DNA of 47,580 nucleotides from Perkinsus olseni (Eukaryota; Perkinsozoa; Perkinsida; Perkinsidae): assembly GCA_013115135.1 (NCBI GenBank), contig JABANP010000417.1, forward strand, positions 1 to 47,580, read 5' to 3'. The notes under the pieces were generated by a model that was not told where the DNA came from, did no database searches, and was given only the letters and a program-made list of their open reading frames with translations. The stretch's first letter is position 1, and each line of letters starts with the position of its first letter. A program made the position numbers and the translations under genes. Shown one piece after another: positions 32,148-44,900 of this stretch.

Positions 32148-33287
32148 ATGATGCTAGCAGCTCGGCCTCAACTGTTGCTTCTTCTGTGTCACTTCACATT
32201 CCGCCTTAGCGGTGGCAAGAGACTCTACTGTAGCGACTTCAACGCGAAAAAGGTCCTTTGCGCCGTGGAGGACTACGTTCCAACTGGAAAAAGTGGACGG
32301 AGAATGCAAACCCTCACGCACTTGATATCACATGATGTGACGACTGTGATTATCGACGCGTCCGCTGACGCGCCCTCACCGCCTCCCTTCAAAATCGGCC
32401 CGTTCAAATTCGCAAGAAAAAGAAGCGTTCGTGTTGAGCGAAATATGACGGAGCTGCGGTTCAGGAGCGGTTCCTGCGGCATCAAGTACTCCCAAGCCGT
32501 CGCCATCCTCCCACACGCCTGCATTCGTGTACCTGGTTTACTCATGCTAACGGGCCAAACGATCTTTTCCTTGCCAAAATATGAGGGAAATTACGTCTGC
32601 CAGGGGACAACCTGCGAAGGGCTGATACTCAGGGCCGTCAGTGCCATCCCTCTACCAGCGAGAGACCCCGGGGTTAAATTCACATTCACAAGCCACACTC
32701 CAGAGGTTAGCGTCGAGGTGGTGTCACAGAGGACCTCCTCACTCACTGGGACTACCAAAGATTTACACTACATAAAGAGGGGCCGGTATCTGGATGAAGA
32801 GGTAGAGACTGTGAAGTTCAATGGTGCATGGGAAGGGAAGAGCTGTCCCCTCGAGGCCGAGGGTTTTCAAGACCCAAGCACAAGCAGGTTCGGAGAAGCT
32901 TTTGTGATTGCCGTGGACAGCGAGTACGTACTGTTTGTGAAACGAAAGGATGAGTTCATGATTCTACGGGGAGGCGACAGGTGGGTGAACATGCTGCTGG
33001 GGTGGATCGAACCGGCATCTTGTCAGGGAGGCAGTCGGCGATGATGGATGGGTTCTGTAAGGCCTCTGCTTCAAGCAGCATCTTGTCTCTCTTCAGTATC
33101 TCTGTTCGGAGTGCCTTCTGATTTCAGGGTTGACCCTTCGGACCAAGCAGCGGATCCTTCGTCGGAGAGGACAGCAACTTCGTGAGTTCGCTATTCGTTT
33201 TTATCTGCATCAGGGCTTCGCTGATAGCCTCTCAAGTTTGCTTTTCCTCTCAGATCCAATGAAGAGGAAGACTGGTTGTTAGTGTGA
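32148..33287 (+). CDS. Divergent secreted superfamily protein on the plus strand
   Basis: Exons 32148-32980, 33128-33181 and 33254-33287 give about 306 residues. Introns are 147 nt (GTGGGT donor, GATTTCAG acceptor, phase 2) and 72 nt (GTGAGT donor, CCTCTCAG acceptor, phase 2). A signal peptide is followed by LYCSDFNAKKVLC, like the type 1 Y-C ... C element. Near the end FGEAFVIAVDSEYVLFVKRKDEF aligns with the paralogs' EAFFFK ... YRTDEV block, and the phase-2 intron sits just after it. Two downstream exons encode an acidic tail (DPSDQAADPSSERT, then NEEEDWLLV). It lacks PPxY. It is probably an ancient, relocated member; function is unknown. Confidence 0.8.
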
Positions 33288-34701
33288 GACCGGGCCATCT
33301 CCCATCAGGGTATGATCTCACACACTTCTTCTTTTCTCCAGGAGCTCGAGTGCATTTATTTCGCCACGGTCTGGTATCCTAGGAGACCATCAGCCCGAAT
33401 AGTCAGATCTCGCTAGACTAGCTCCATCAGCTGTTGTTCATGTGCATCGAGTTCCGAACTAACATCCTTTGCTTTGATATTGTCCGTTGATGTCGAATAA
33501 GTTGTTGCATAATCACTTTTCCTTGAGTTCGCATCCGTCATTCTCAATTTTCTGGCCGGGCTGAAAGCTTCACAAAGCCCGTAGAAGGCTTGTACTGTAA
33601 TCTCACGCTCATACACACCCAACTGATGAACTACCAGTAGAATTCAACTCGGGGACTTGAACCCACAGCCCGGCAGTGTTACTAGTTATCGCACCTACAG
33701 GGGACCAGCGGCTCAGTTTTTGCCCCCCTGAAGCGAATCTAAGTTCCCCCAAGGGCTCAATGGATACCCCGTTTGATGGTGGTATTCATCGTTTGCTTCT
33801 GACCGGGGGGTTGGACTTTTTATTATCAAGTCAATGGAAGTGTACACTTAACAGACTTATGTCGGAGAGAGCGATCGTTTCACTGTGCAATTGGTACAGT
33901 ATTCGAAGGCTCTGTTGGATAGCTTACGAGGCTGAGAAGTTGACGCAGGCGGTCGGGTGCTTCAAACCCCACAAACTGGGCTCTCGTCTTATTCTCTGCG
34001 TCTTACCGCGGAAAAGTGCAACGCTCTAACCTACACGAGACTGGAGCAGTGAATTGGTCGCGTGGTCGCTCCGTATGATTGGGGCCATGGGTTACCGTTT
34101 GTTATATCCGCCTGGGCTTCCGTCATACTTCCTATTCTCTACACGTGAAGGGGCCCGGACTGGCTGAGTTGGGGAGTTGATGGCCGCTTTCAACACTCCC
34201 ATGACAGCACCCTTCTGGCCTTCATTTTCGACATGTACAGCATGCGAGAATGGCTCTGCCATCACACAGACGAGGAGCCCTCCAGTACAGAAAATCTACG
34301 GTAACCGTCGCTAATCCTCTCCATTAGGGAGTTGCATTACTGTGGAGTATCAGTAAAGGGTATTTTACACGGGTGTGGGTGACTTCGGAAGCGTTTCCAC
34401 CGGCGACGAATGAGTGTTTGGCGGTGATTATGGGGCCAGACAGGATTACCATAGAAAATGTGACACCAAAGTTTCGTAGATTCCCGAGGTTTGTGGCCAG
34501 AGTTATAACCGGAACGACTTCCAAGGCGCCCCTCCGCTCAGCTGCGATGTTTTCCCGAGTTCTGCCCATGAAGGGTTGAATTCAACCCTTCACGGATGCA
34601 CACTTATACGGAGTATCCAGAGTCGCAACTGATGACTGGAAACTCAACACGGAGTGGTTATAACGACCAGTGTGTGTAATGTAACTTGACTTAATTTATT
34701 G
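33288..34701. other. Gene-free stretch between convergent genes
   Basis: About 1.4 kb between the plus-strand secreted gene and the large minus-strand gene. It holds a tRNA-like sequence at 33645-33720 and short open frames on both strands (33676-34029, 34324-34579) with no signature. Confidence 0.4.
33645..33720 (-). other. tRNA-like sequence lacking an anticodon arm
   Basis: Minus strand: a GGGTTCAAGTCCC T-arm/B-box and a D-arm-like GTGCGATAACTAGTAACAC with only about 8 bases between. It has the same layout as the copies at 29881 and 43617. Confidence 0.35.
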
Positions 34702-35910
34702 CTAAGCGTCTGAGCAGTCGTCCTCCACCGTGAGAAGGGTAGAATCTTGCACGCCCTCGGCATCTCTCGTATCTTCCCCATCGGCCTCTTCCTCCTCTTC
34801 CAACCTGATGAACCTTCATCGAGCAGGTATCACCTCCCACTTCCCACCCCCGGGTATGATCTTCAGAAAGAGGCGGGACCTCCAATGGCGGTTTGTCCAT
34901 CTCAACTGCTACCTCCACGCTCGACCTCAACGGTGGCCGGGGTGGTGGCGGCGGTGGTGGCTGACCCCCCACGGAACAGACTGGTCCGAGCAGAATCGAT
35001 CTGTCCTGCTTACCACAGAGGACCACTCAGGCTCCGCTCCGCTCACTAAAAACGTAGAAGACGGCTGCCTTATAGCAGGGCCCTCTTCTGAGCTCTCCGA
35101 CCCCTCCTCGCTCCTGTCCTTCAACCGCTCGCTGGAGGAGTCACTGAGCGGCCGCCTCCGGCAAGTCATAACCCGAGGCGGATCACAGGCCCACCTATCC
35201 TCATCCGAGGAAGTTAGGGCTGTGAGCTTCGATGCCAGCTCTGATTTCTTCTGCCTGGCGTCTGAGCAGACCTGCTCGGAAAGTAGCCGGCGAAGGGGTT
35301 TACGTCGGGCATGCTGAGCCTTCTCCTTCAGGGACATCTTGGGTGAGGCATCGTCATTCGACTGAGGCGACCGAGGCATATCAGTGAGGGCGAGTTGGCC
35401 GCCACTATCGTTGTTCGAAGTCTCCTCGAGCGCCCCCATCTGCGCTGGGGACTCCGGCAGGGCGCTGAATGGGGGTAAATGCAGATTCCCAGGAGAATCC
35501 GCCTAGAGCTACTTTGGCAAGCTTCCGTCAACGACATCACCGACGGGACGTATTTTCGATACCACCACTACGCGAGCGGCATCTCTGTACGCTGCTGCCC
35601 TTCCTGAATGGTAGGATATGCCTATCAACTCCAGTGCTCCTACCTGGGCTGTCCAAGGCTGTAGGACCCTTGAGAGCTTCTCCTGGCGTTTCGGTCTTCT
35701 AAGCAAGGGACAGCGCCTCTGCCCGTCGGTCGTCCGAAGTTGCCTCACATCCTCCATCCGTTCCCCATCCGACGGGTCATGGACGATCTTCCGCTTGAAG
35801 TCACTCATGGGGAGGGGGGCCGTACTGACCGCGCTCTCTGAAGACTCAGACTCGGCCTCGTACTTGGCTTCTGTCAGGGCACGCTTCATCTGGTGGCCCT
35901 CGATGACCCT
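34702..35910 (-). other. C-terminal tail region of the giant protein
   Basis: Exons encode acidic, Ser-rich stretches (EAESESSES, SDSSSERLKDRSEEGSE), basic patches (HARRKPLRRL) and a PPPPPPPRPP run ahead of the final acidic segment. This looks like a disordered cytosolic tail with possible phosphorylation and SH3-type binding sites. The last intron (43 nt) puts the acidic C-terminus in frame. Confidence 0.65.
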
Positions 35911-38900
35911 GCCAGCAGGCGGGGGGCAGTGTACAGCAAGACCCCATGAGACGGTGGACCTACGCCCCGGTGACGGTGAAGACTATGGTCCCTACTATGA
36001 GGCCCACCAGCGGACCAAAGGCGATGACGGTAACGGCAGAAGCCGCAAGCCCAGCGATGGCTGAAAGGTTGGGCGGCAAGGAAGGGAGGCGAGGAGAAAG
36101 GAGGCTACCCGAGAAGAGGAGAGGGGGGTTCTTCAGCAGAGCCAGCGTAGACACCACAAACGACACTCCAAGCGTCACCGACAGGGCCTGCGAGATGACG
36201 GGTGTACATCCTAGCGCGACGCAGAGGAGCCTACGGTTTGGACCATCCAGGTTAGGATGAAGCCATCAAGGTCCGAGATCAGGGCGCTGCCGAAGACGTA
36301 GCCCATATTAACACCTGGGGGGAGGGCGGTACCCGGCGAAGGGAGAGGGAGAGCGCAGCGTCTACATAACACAATTGGGCTGTGTGATCACTAGCTTAAT
36401 CATGCTAGCGATAGTCATTAACTATCATCATCAACTTGACTACACTCTATCTGGTCTAACCTGTTCACTGTAAGCACAATCTACTCGTGTTCTATCACCA
36501 TATTCCCCACAACAACGACAGGCCCTACCGAGGAGGTTGCAGAGGAGATGCTTATTGATGATGAAGCTCGAGACCAGCACTTGCAGGCTGTCCTCAGGGA
36601 TTCCTGTGGACAGCAGGTCGGTGGTGGACGAGGGCAGGCTACTCACCATCGTAAATGCGGAACGCGATGAAGTTGAGGGTGATGAGCACTATACTGGCGA
36701 TGAAGCCTTCGATGAAGGCACCATGACCAACCAGTATCTGAGGTTGATGCGTGCAAGATACGGGACTGAAAGATATGATCGTGAGCTCACGATTAAGACC
36801 ATGCCTCCAACGACACTGAAGAAGAGCTGACAACCTAGGGTTGTCACCGTGGACTGATATCGAAACTGAAAAGTGGCAATCAGTAATGGGCAGGGCCGTC
36901 CAGGCAGCAGGAGTCCATCACCTGCAAGGCGGCACGGTTGGCAGTGAGGCCCAGGAACGTGCAAATAGCGAGGCCAATAAGAAGGGCCTCGCCATCGGTG
37001 GTGTAGTCCCCTTGGACCAACGCTAACGACACCCCACAGGCTGTCTGCGAGGCCAGCATCGAATACCTAGAGGGCGATCCACGGAGGGTGGACGGCTGGT
37101 TGGCTGCATACGCGAAGGGCGGTCGTATGTCCCCTTCGGGATGGTTGACAGCCTCTCGGCGCTTGACCGTCTCCGCTGCCATCGCCGCCGCCAAGGTCGA
37201 GGTGCAGGCTGCCTCCTGACGGTAGATATCCCCAGGGCGTCGACGAGGGATGCTTCACCTCCTCCTTCACCCGCTGTTGCTTGGCCGCGTAGGCCATCAC
37301 GCCGGCGACCAAAGCCAGGAGGAGGATCTGAGAATTCCCTCGGGCGAGACATGGCAGATTCCTACCGACCGGAATGAGCGCGTCGAAGAGAGCCTTAATG
37401 AGACCGAGCAGCATCGCCATCGCGAACATGGGGTTGGCGAGAGTGTTGAGGTTGCTCTTAGTGAGAATGAAGGGCAGGAGTATAACCAGCAGAAGGAGGA
37501 GAATGGCGAAGGCTCTCCGGAGGTAGAGTACCTGCCACACGACGAAGATGACAAGGATGATGCCCCGAAGGCCGCGCACCCCTTTGCGCATGAACCACTT
37601 AGTAAAGAGGGAAAAGTTATAGTAGATTCTGTCCTTCCTGCTGGCATCGGGATCGAGACCCTCCTCCGGTGGGGGTGGAGGCTGTCGGCCAGCCAGACAG
37701 GGAAGGGCGGTCCCTTTATAGTATAAGGGGGGATTATTCAGATACCTGTAGGCACGGCGGTGACCACGGGTGGTGATGCAACTCACTCGGCCGCCTTGCC
37801 CACGAGGATCCCCAAAGGGAGCAGCTGCCAACACAGGCTCACCATCCTGCCCGTCTCTCTCATGACCTCATCGTAGGGGGTATGGATCTCCCCACAGACT
37901 TGACCTGCTGCTGCCGATATCGACTCTAGGGAGAGTAGGCCCCTCACATGGCTGAGGATTTTTCAGCTTTCCAGCGTAGACGTGAGCCCTTTCCTTAATG
38001 AGGTAGGCCTTCACGTTCCAATCATCATACCAAAGGCCGAAGGAGGTGGGCAGCATCGCCAAGGCCACGTCCCACCGGATGACCTACCAGGACGAAGATG
38101 ACCGGTCGGGGCGAGGGACCACGCACCGAGTCCGAGCCGTCGGGGTCCAAATCGCTCATGTCCATCTGCAGCCAGTCGGCGATGGGGGCCACCTGCCAGT
38201 GGGGCGAACCGCGGGGGAAGGGTATACGGGAGAGGCTACCACGTAGTCTTGGCCCATGAAGTGGCCGTTGGCGCAGAGGAAGAAGAGAATGAGGGACCCT
38301 ACTGCAATAACGAGGATCATACCGCGGCCGAGCAGCCTGCCGGGGGGTATGAGGATGAGAGTTCCGTTTGTTGTGGTATTGGCTTACATCGTCAAAGTGT
38401 CGTCCCATGGGCACATCCAGTCCTTAGTGGAGAAGGGGTTGGTGATGACCAGCGAGCGATAGAAGAGTAGCATCATGCACTGGGCCGCCGCGAACACTAC
38501 AGCTCGGCACCCGCTCAGGACGGCTGAGAATGGAAGTGAATCTTAGGTCGAAGCGAGTAACTTACCGAGCATGAGTATCTTTTGGCATCGTGGTCTTGTA
38601 GGCTTTATTGAGTACTTGGAAGCCACATAGAGCCCAAAGAAGTCATAGTTCAGCCAGCGTATCAGAACCATGCTCACCTGCGGCGGCTGGCGTACGAGCG
38701 ACGCACCACACAAGGCTTACTATAGTGAGACAGACTGCGGCAAAGACCACAGCAGGGCCCTCACACCGAGGGACTCCCACGGCCAGGGTGAGGAACTGCC
38801 ACAGACCGCCGTGCTACGGGTCCGCCTGGTCTTCGCTCTCCTACTTGAGAGAAGGCCTCTGTCATGGCTTGGACCCATCGCCAGGCGACCTCGGCAAGGT

Positions 38901-41900
38901 CCCTGATACCGGAGAAGAGGTCGGGGATTTCCAGCACGAGGGCTTCGATGCGGATGGAGATATCGAAGTTGAGGGAACCCAGGGAGGCGCGGACCTAGAG
39001 GGAGGGTCGTCAGGGGGTGGTCTGCCAAGTTGCTGTCATGACCAGTAGGAAATCGAAGAAGAACTTGACGAATGACGAGATGGCCTGGACGAGGGTGTCG
39101 AAAGCGGAGGCTACGACTTCGCCGAGGTCGGGCAGGTCCGCATCTGTCTTGATGGGAATGCCGATGACCAACAGCCTTTGGCGCATCTCTTGTGGTCTAC
39201 AAGGGTCGAACGGAGACACAGCCGCCCTGAGTTGGGCAAGGTGTGGTATTGACGCAGCAGCCGGGCTTTCCCTCACCGAATGATCACAGCGAGGGCCATT
39301 AGCAGGGCCATGATCAGCTCCCCGACCATCACGGCCAGGAGTAGCCTGACGACGAAGCTGGCCAAGGTGCAGTGAAGAGGGCCTCACCACAGTCCGATGC
39401 CTCCTCCGAAGAAGCCTATGATGGTCAGACCGAAGAGACGAAGGCCCCGACGGGCGCGGGTACCGGAGGGGTTGGTAAGGACCCGGAAGAGCCTCATAGG
39501 GGCCTGCCAGCGAGTCCTCGTGGCAAGACTGAACGGGTTAGGGCAATACCGAGGCGTCCTTCTTTACGAATTCTCTAGCCCTGGCGACATACCCACTCAG
39601 TCTTGGGTACTTGATAGGACTCGGAACCGCCTCTGTGCGGTCGAGAGCGTACCTGAGGAGGGGAGGGACGAGTACACCATTACGGACCTACTCAGGAGCA
39701 TCCCGAACCCGGGGTTGATTGGGAAAATCAGAGGCATTTGGTCTCTCGAAAGACTGAATAAATTATCGACAAATTGAAGATTTACAATCAGCAGCGGCGT
39801 AAAGATGAGCTTATGATGGATACTGCTTTGGCCTAGACTTCATCAAACAGGTCCAGAAATTTTGCAGAGTGGACGCCAGTGGCTTCCTCTTCCTCCTACA
39901 TGCATCCGAAGAGGAGGAGGGTCATCCAAGGCATGAGGTTGCTGACCCAGATGACCACCAGTTCGAGAGAGATGCCCTCGCCGCTAACCTCATCATCAAA
40001 GACAGCCTGGGCCTTCAAGAAGGAGCAGCAACATCGTGAGTACCTGTCGACGAGCTGTATAGGGTGACCACCTCTGATGTACCTACTCTGCTTCAACCGG
40101 GCAACAGTCCCCGACGAAGCCAGCATCAGCACAATCGCTGTGCTTTGAGCACTCAGCGTCCCCGAGGAGGTCCACAGCACCCGTAAGCGGGATGGCGCAT
40201 TCTTCGCTGCTCCGCCGTCCGCGACGAGTAGCGGTTGGGAGACAGTCGTTAAGCAGTCCCGAAAAGACCCCGTGGACGGGTAGTACACTGCCCTCCTTAG
40301 CCTTGATTCCTGTAGGAGAGGACCGGGAGGAGGAAAGATAGAACTCAGGATCCTACCCGATGCGGGAGAGCCTCTCCCTTCGAGATTAACCGAGTCGTTA
40401 GATGACGATCCGATGGAGGTGTGGTACCAGACGGCTGCCTTCCAGCTCGACCCGTCCCAACGCTCCAGCAAGACCTGAGGGTGACCTCCCTCAAGGAAGG
40501 GGAGAAGTGGACGGACCTGGTCAGCTTTGTCGCAGCAATGGGCCGTGTCCCTGCTAGCGTGGGATATCTTTATGCATCGGACATCCACTTGACTTGACCT
40601 ATAGTCGACCTCAAGATACCTATTAGGAGTAGTACCTACCTCCCGGCCCGTATTCCTGCCGTTCCCGAGAAGTCCATGCCGAGCCACTCCTCCCCAGGCT
40701 TGCAGAATGCAGCATCTCCTGCCTTGGCCACCTGTTGACGCCACCAGTGATGGCCAAACCAACGACTCCCAGACGCCGTCACGGCACGAAGCGAAATTTT
40801 GAGGATCTGCTCCAGTTGCACGCGAGAAGGGTGGGTAAAATTTGAATCGGAAGGCGCCATCGCTCGGTCGAGGCTCATGACGGAGATCCCCAAAGGCCCC
40901 AATTTACCCCACAGAAAGCAGCCCATTCCGTGTTCGAGTCAGGCTCAAAGGCCGCCACAGGGCCGTACCTGTCGCCATGCGATGAGAATCGACCGTTGAG
41001 GGAGCCCCTACATGTCCGAATCATCAAGAGCATACGCTGGTGGCAGCACGGAAGAGGCTATCGGCTCACCGAAGCCCGTGATTTCTCTCACACCTGCCAA
41101 GCTGCATCGGCACGGTCGGACGGGAGCTGAGCCAGGTTTACAATCATCATCAGAGTAGAACTGTAGCCTGCCAACTCCCCAGGCACGGCTTCGGACCCTG
41201 ACCAGACTGGGGCACTGGCCCTCCTGCCCCTCCCCAAGGTAGGATATCCGCCACATGGTGTTGAACAGGGCCGGCCTCTTTTGCCAGCCACCTCCACCGA
41301 GGCCCTCCATTCTGAGTCGGTGATCGTACCACTGCTAGGGACCGCGGGGCTGCTCACGTCATCGTCGTCTCCCACTCGACTCCTGTCCACCGCTGTAGGG
41401 CGGCGGACTTGGCCGCCTCAGTAGCTACTCCCGACTGCCTCAGACGGACGCATCTGAGGTCGATGCTGGCATTTCACAGAAGACTCAGCGGCCGTACTTG
41501 ACAATAGTCGTCTGAGCCTCTCCAAAGTCGAAGCCCGTCCACGCGTCGTTGCCGGAGCAAGGAGCGCAGTCCGCCGCCCAAAGCGTAGTGGTGTCGTTAT
41601 CAGACGCCCGCGTAGGGGAATTGACGCCCGTGGACGCCATCGGCTGAGGGACCACGGTCTCGCTGTCTCGGACAGGCCTCGTTTACCTCCCCTCCTTTAA
41701 GGAGGTTGGCAGGCAGGCAGTGAGGGTCTGAGTACATTTCCAACTCTGCTATCTTCCACCCATCCCGGACGTAATCGCTTAACACCAACCTCCACTGAGT
41801 GCCCGGCCCTGCCGGATACCGCGACCAAGTGCCCCCGCCGACCTGACCACGTCAGTCCAGAGACCACCACCGGGAAGGGGCTCACCTCCGACAGACGACC

Positions 41901-44900
41901 CATCACTTGCCACGCGGCGAAGTTGTTGACGATATCAGAGTCCGCCCCAGCCGTCGTGTTCCGACCCCACCAGTCGACTCTGATGCTGCTCGCCTGGCGG
42001 CTGAGTTCCTTCGCCTGGAAGACCCTCACACACCGTACCTGCCCTTCCGATCATCACCAGCGCTGTGGAGGCTGCTGACTACCTCATGTGGCGCGTCAAT
42101 GCCTACGTCCAGGCCGAGCCACGCCCTCAACTCCGGGCCTTCAGTATCATCCGACCAGACCAGCTTGCCGGACCCCACCCACCCAGTCCCGACATCACTG
42201 TCGAAAGCCCGAGCGGCCTCCGCCACCTGATGGGTGCGAAGAACCGTCACTGCGCCACGAAATTCGGCCTTACTCCTTGGGAAGGGATTATCCCCACTGA
42301 GCTGGCTATAGGGGTAATACCGCCCCTCACGCTGACCGCCTCCGTGCCTACACCTCGATGGGGCCGAGCGACAGGCAGCAGTCTTACACTGGACGTCAGT
42401 GTACATGACAAACTCCTTGATCTCCCACTCAGCTGGGGCCTCATCAGCGGACTGCGGCTGGAGACGACCTGGCAGGCGCTCCCACAGCGCGACGCCCACC
42501 CGACACACCTGAGATCCGCCAGAGGGTGGCCGCCAATGCCGGTCGCCTCTCCCAGGTGCCTCCTCCTATTTCGCTAAAGCAAGGGGCGACCTCAAGATAC
42601 GCCCGGGCGGAGCGACGTACTGCAGGGCGATCCAATCCGTCCATTCAGTACCGCTCCATCGCTGCATCCAGGCCATGGTGGCCTGCTCCTCCACCAACCG
42701 GCTTTGGTAAATTCTAACGCACTTCACTTGGAACTCTCCCAGCCGCTGTATGCCGATCCAAGCGGGCTGGCGATGCTCGTAAGAATGGCTAGACTTCCAC
42801 CCCGTCAAGACGTCCCCATCGAAGGCCAGACTGCTGCGTTGATGTTCACTAGCCTCCCCGCTGGTGATGGGACTCGGAGGGTCACGCCAATCATCAGCAT
42901 CGACGCTAGGGGTCGAGCACATACCGTCGGAGAACAGCGAGAGCTCCCGAATCTGGCCGAAGGGGTGCCAGAGGACTGCGGCTCGCCCACCCCCCCCCTC
43001 ACGTTCCAGATGGCGCTTGGCCGGGCCCAGGCCTCCTCGCTGTGGACAGCCCTCCACATCGAACCCGCTAGGGCTGGCCGCTGGTTCCACGTGCCTGTGG
43101 CCGGTGTTGGTGATGGTGTGGTAGGGGCGCACTCACTGCCGCCAATGGCGTCTTGGAAGGCTACGACCTCCCAGGCCAGGCCTGCCCATCTGACCAGCTC
43201 CACTGAGGTAGCCTGCCTTGCAGGGATGGAGGTCTGCAAGATCTTGAAGCACTTGACCTGAGCATCCTCAGTAGCAATAGAGGACTACTGTCCCTCTACC
43301 TCCCTAGACGACGGGAAGGAGAGGGCCAGTGTGGCCTGGCCGGAGTAGCAGCCCTTCTCAGGGTTCGCCTCGTCCGAGCAGTCAGCCACCCAAAAGGTGT
43401 ACTTGTTCTGGTCGAAGGCCAGTGGGCTCTGCTCCCTGCCGAGGGACCATCCATCCCGAGTACGGGTCTCGAGACCTCACAGCGTAGCGGTTGCCGTTGG
43501 CTCTCCTTCGAGGGCAGCCTCGTCCGAGCAATCCTCCTCGCCGTGGAGGCGCAGCTCGGCCACTTCCCACTTCTCATCAACGCTGGCGAAGTTACGAACT
43601 CCCCCAGAGGTGCCTAAGGCTCGAGTTGAGTTGGTAACAGAAGGTCCCTGGTTCGATCCTCGGGACAGGTATTTCTAGCTCTGCGGCCTTCATCAAGAAC
43701 AGGCTCTGCTCACCCAGGTGCCGGTTTGTTGTGCTCCCACTTGCCCCCTTCAAAGCTGGGGTCCCCGATCCTTCCAGTGGTGACCCAGTCATCCCCATCC
43801 CACCGTTGCAGTAGCCTGGCAGGCAGACTGCAGGGCCCCGCGTACAAGGCCACCATCGTACATGTCCTGGGCGGCCGTCGATGGCCCATTGGTCGCCTTG
43901 TAGTCGTCAGATTGCCACACCATAACGCACCTTACCTCAGCGACGGGGGTGCCTGACGGACTTCTTCTCGAGGCAGGCCCTAGGCTTCTCAGAGCCTCAC
44001 TGAACTCCTGGCCGATCCAAGCACTCTGGGCAGGGCAGCCAACAGGCAAGCTGGACGAACAGGAGGCCATCCACGAGCTGTCGGTATCATAATCAATAGT
44101 GTCTGTAGGAAACAGCTGAAGTCCCTCAAACTCAGCAGTACCCACTCCTAGCCAGCAGAAGGCTGCCCGAGGTCCGCTGAAGCTCCGGCGGTGAGCCAAT
44201 GGCCGTGTGAATGGAAGTGATCTCAAACCGCTCGTCACAGGTGAGATCTTCGTAGAAGTGGACCTCGGCCACAGTCCAACGGTCGGCCATCTGCGGGAAG
44301 GCTACGACCCTCGGAATGCCGAGTGATGCCCCACCTGCTGGGCATTCAGGAGCCTCCAGAGCGTTGCTGCGGAGGCCGGGCGTTGCTGCCAGACCCCGCC
44401 CGACAAAGCGTCCATGCGGAACTCGGGCATGTACACCTGCCCCACCCACTTCTCCACTTCTATTATGGCACTGGAAGAGGTCGAGAGTTGCGCGTTTTGT
44501 GGTAGGAGCGGACCACTCCGAGCGGCTACCTCTGGCGAGACCAGATCGGTGACTGATAGACTCGCACGCATCGGATGGTGGGGACGGCAACTAACTGGGG
44601 GTTGGGGGCCTGGCTGGCATCGGCGAGGTATCTTGAGGTCGGTCATGGTTGTGCGAACAGCGAAGGATACGCTACTTAATCCAAGTGAGATCGTTAGCAA
44701 TGGAAGCCCCAATCCACTCGGTGCCTGTGGTAGGGGAAGATCACCTGCTATCAGTGGAAGGTGCTGAACTCACCAGCGGGGCATCCCCCGGTCGCCTGGC
44801 GGCATTGGGAAGACCACGCAGTGGCTGTGACGGCGTCGAAGGCTCTGATGACCGTGTTAACTACGATTACGAGGACGATGGTGATAACGATCGGCATCAT

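Noticed and set aside
33940..34050. Second tRNA-like stretch on the minus strand (GCTC ... GAGC stem)
   Set aside because: The T-arm does not pair and the spacing does not fit a tRNA, so it was left out.
34324..34579. Overlapping 68-82 codon frames on both strands
   Set aside because: No family signature or splice support; mutual shadows are expected in balanced-composition DNA.
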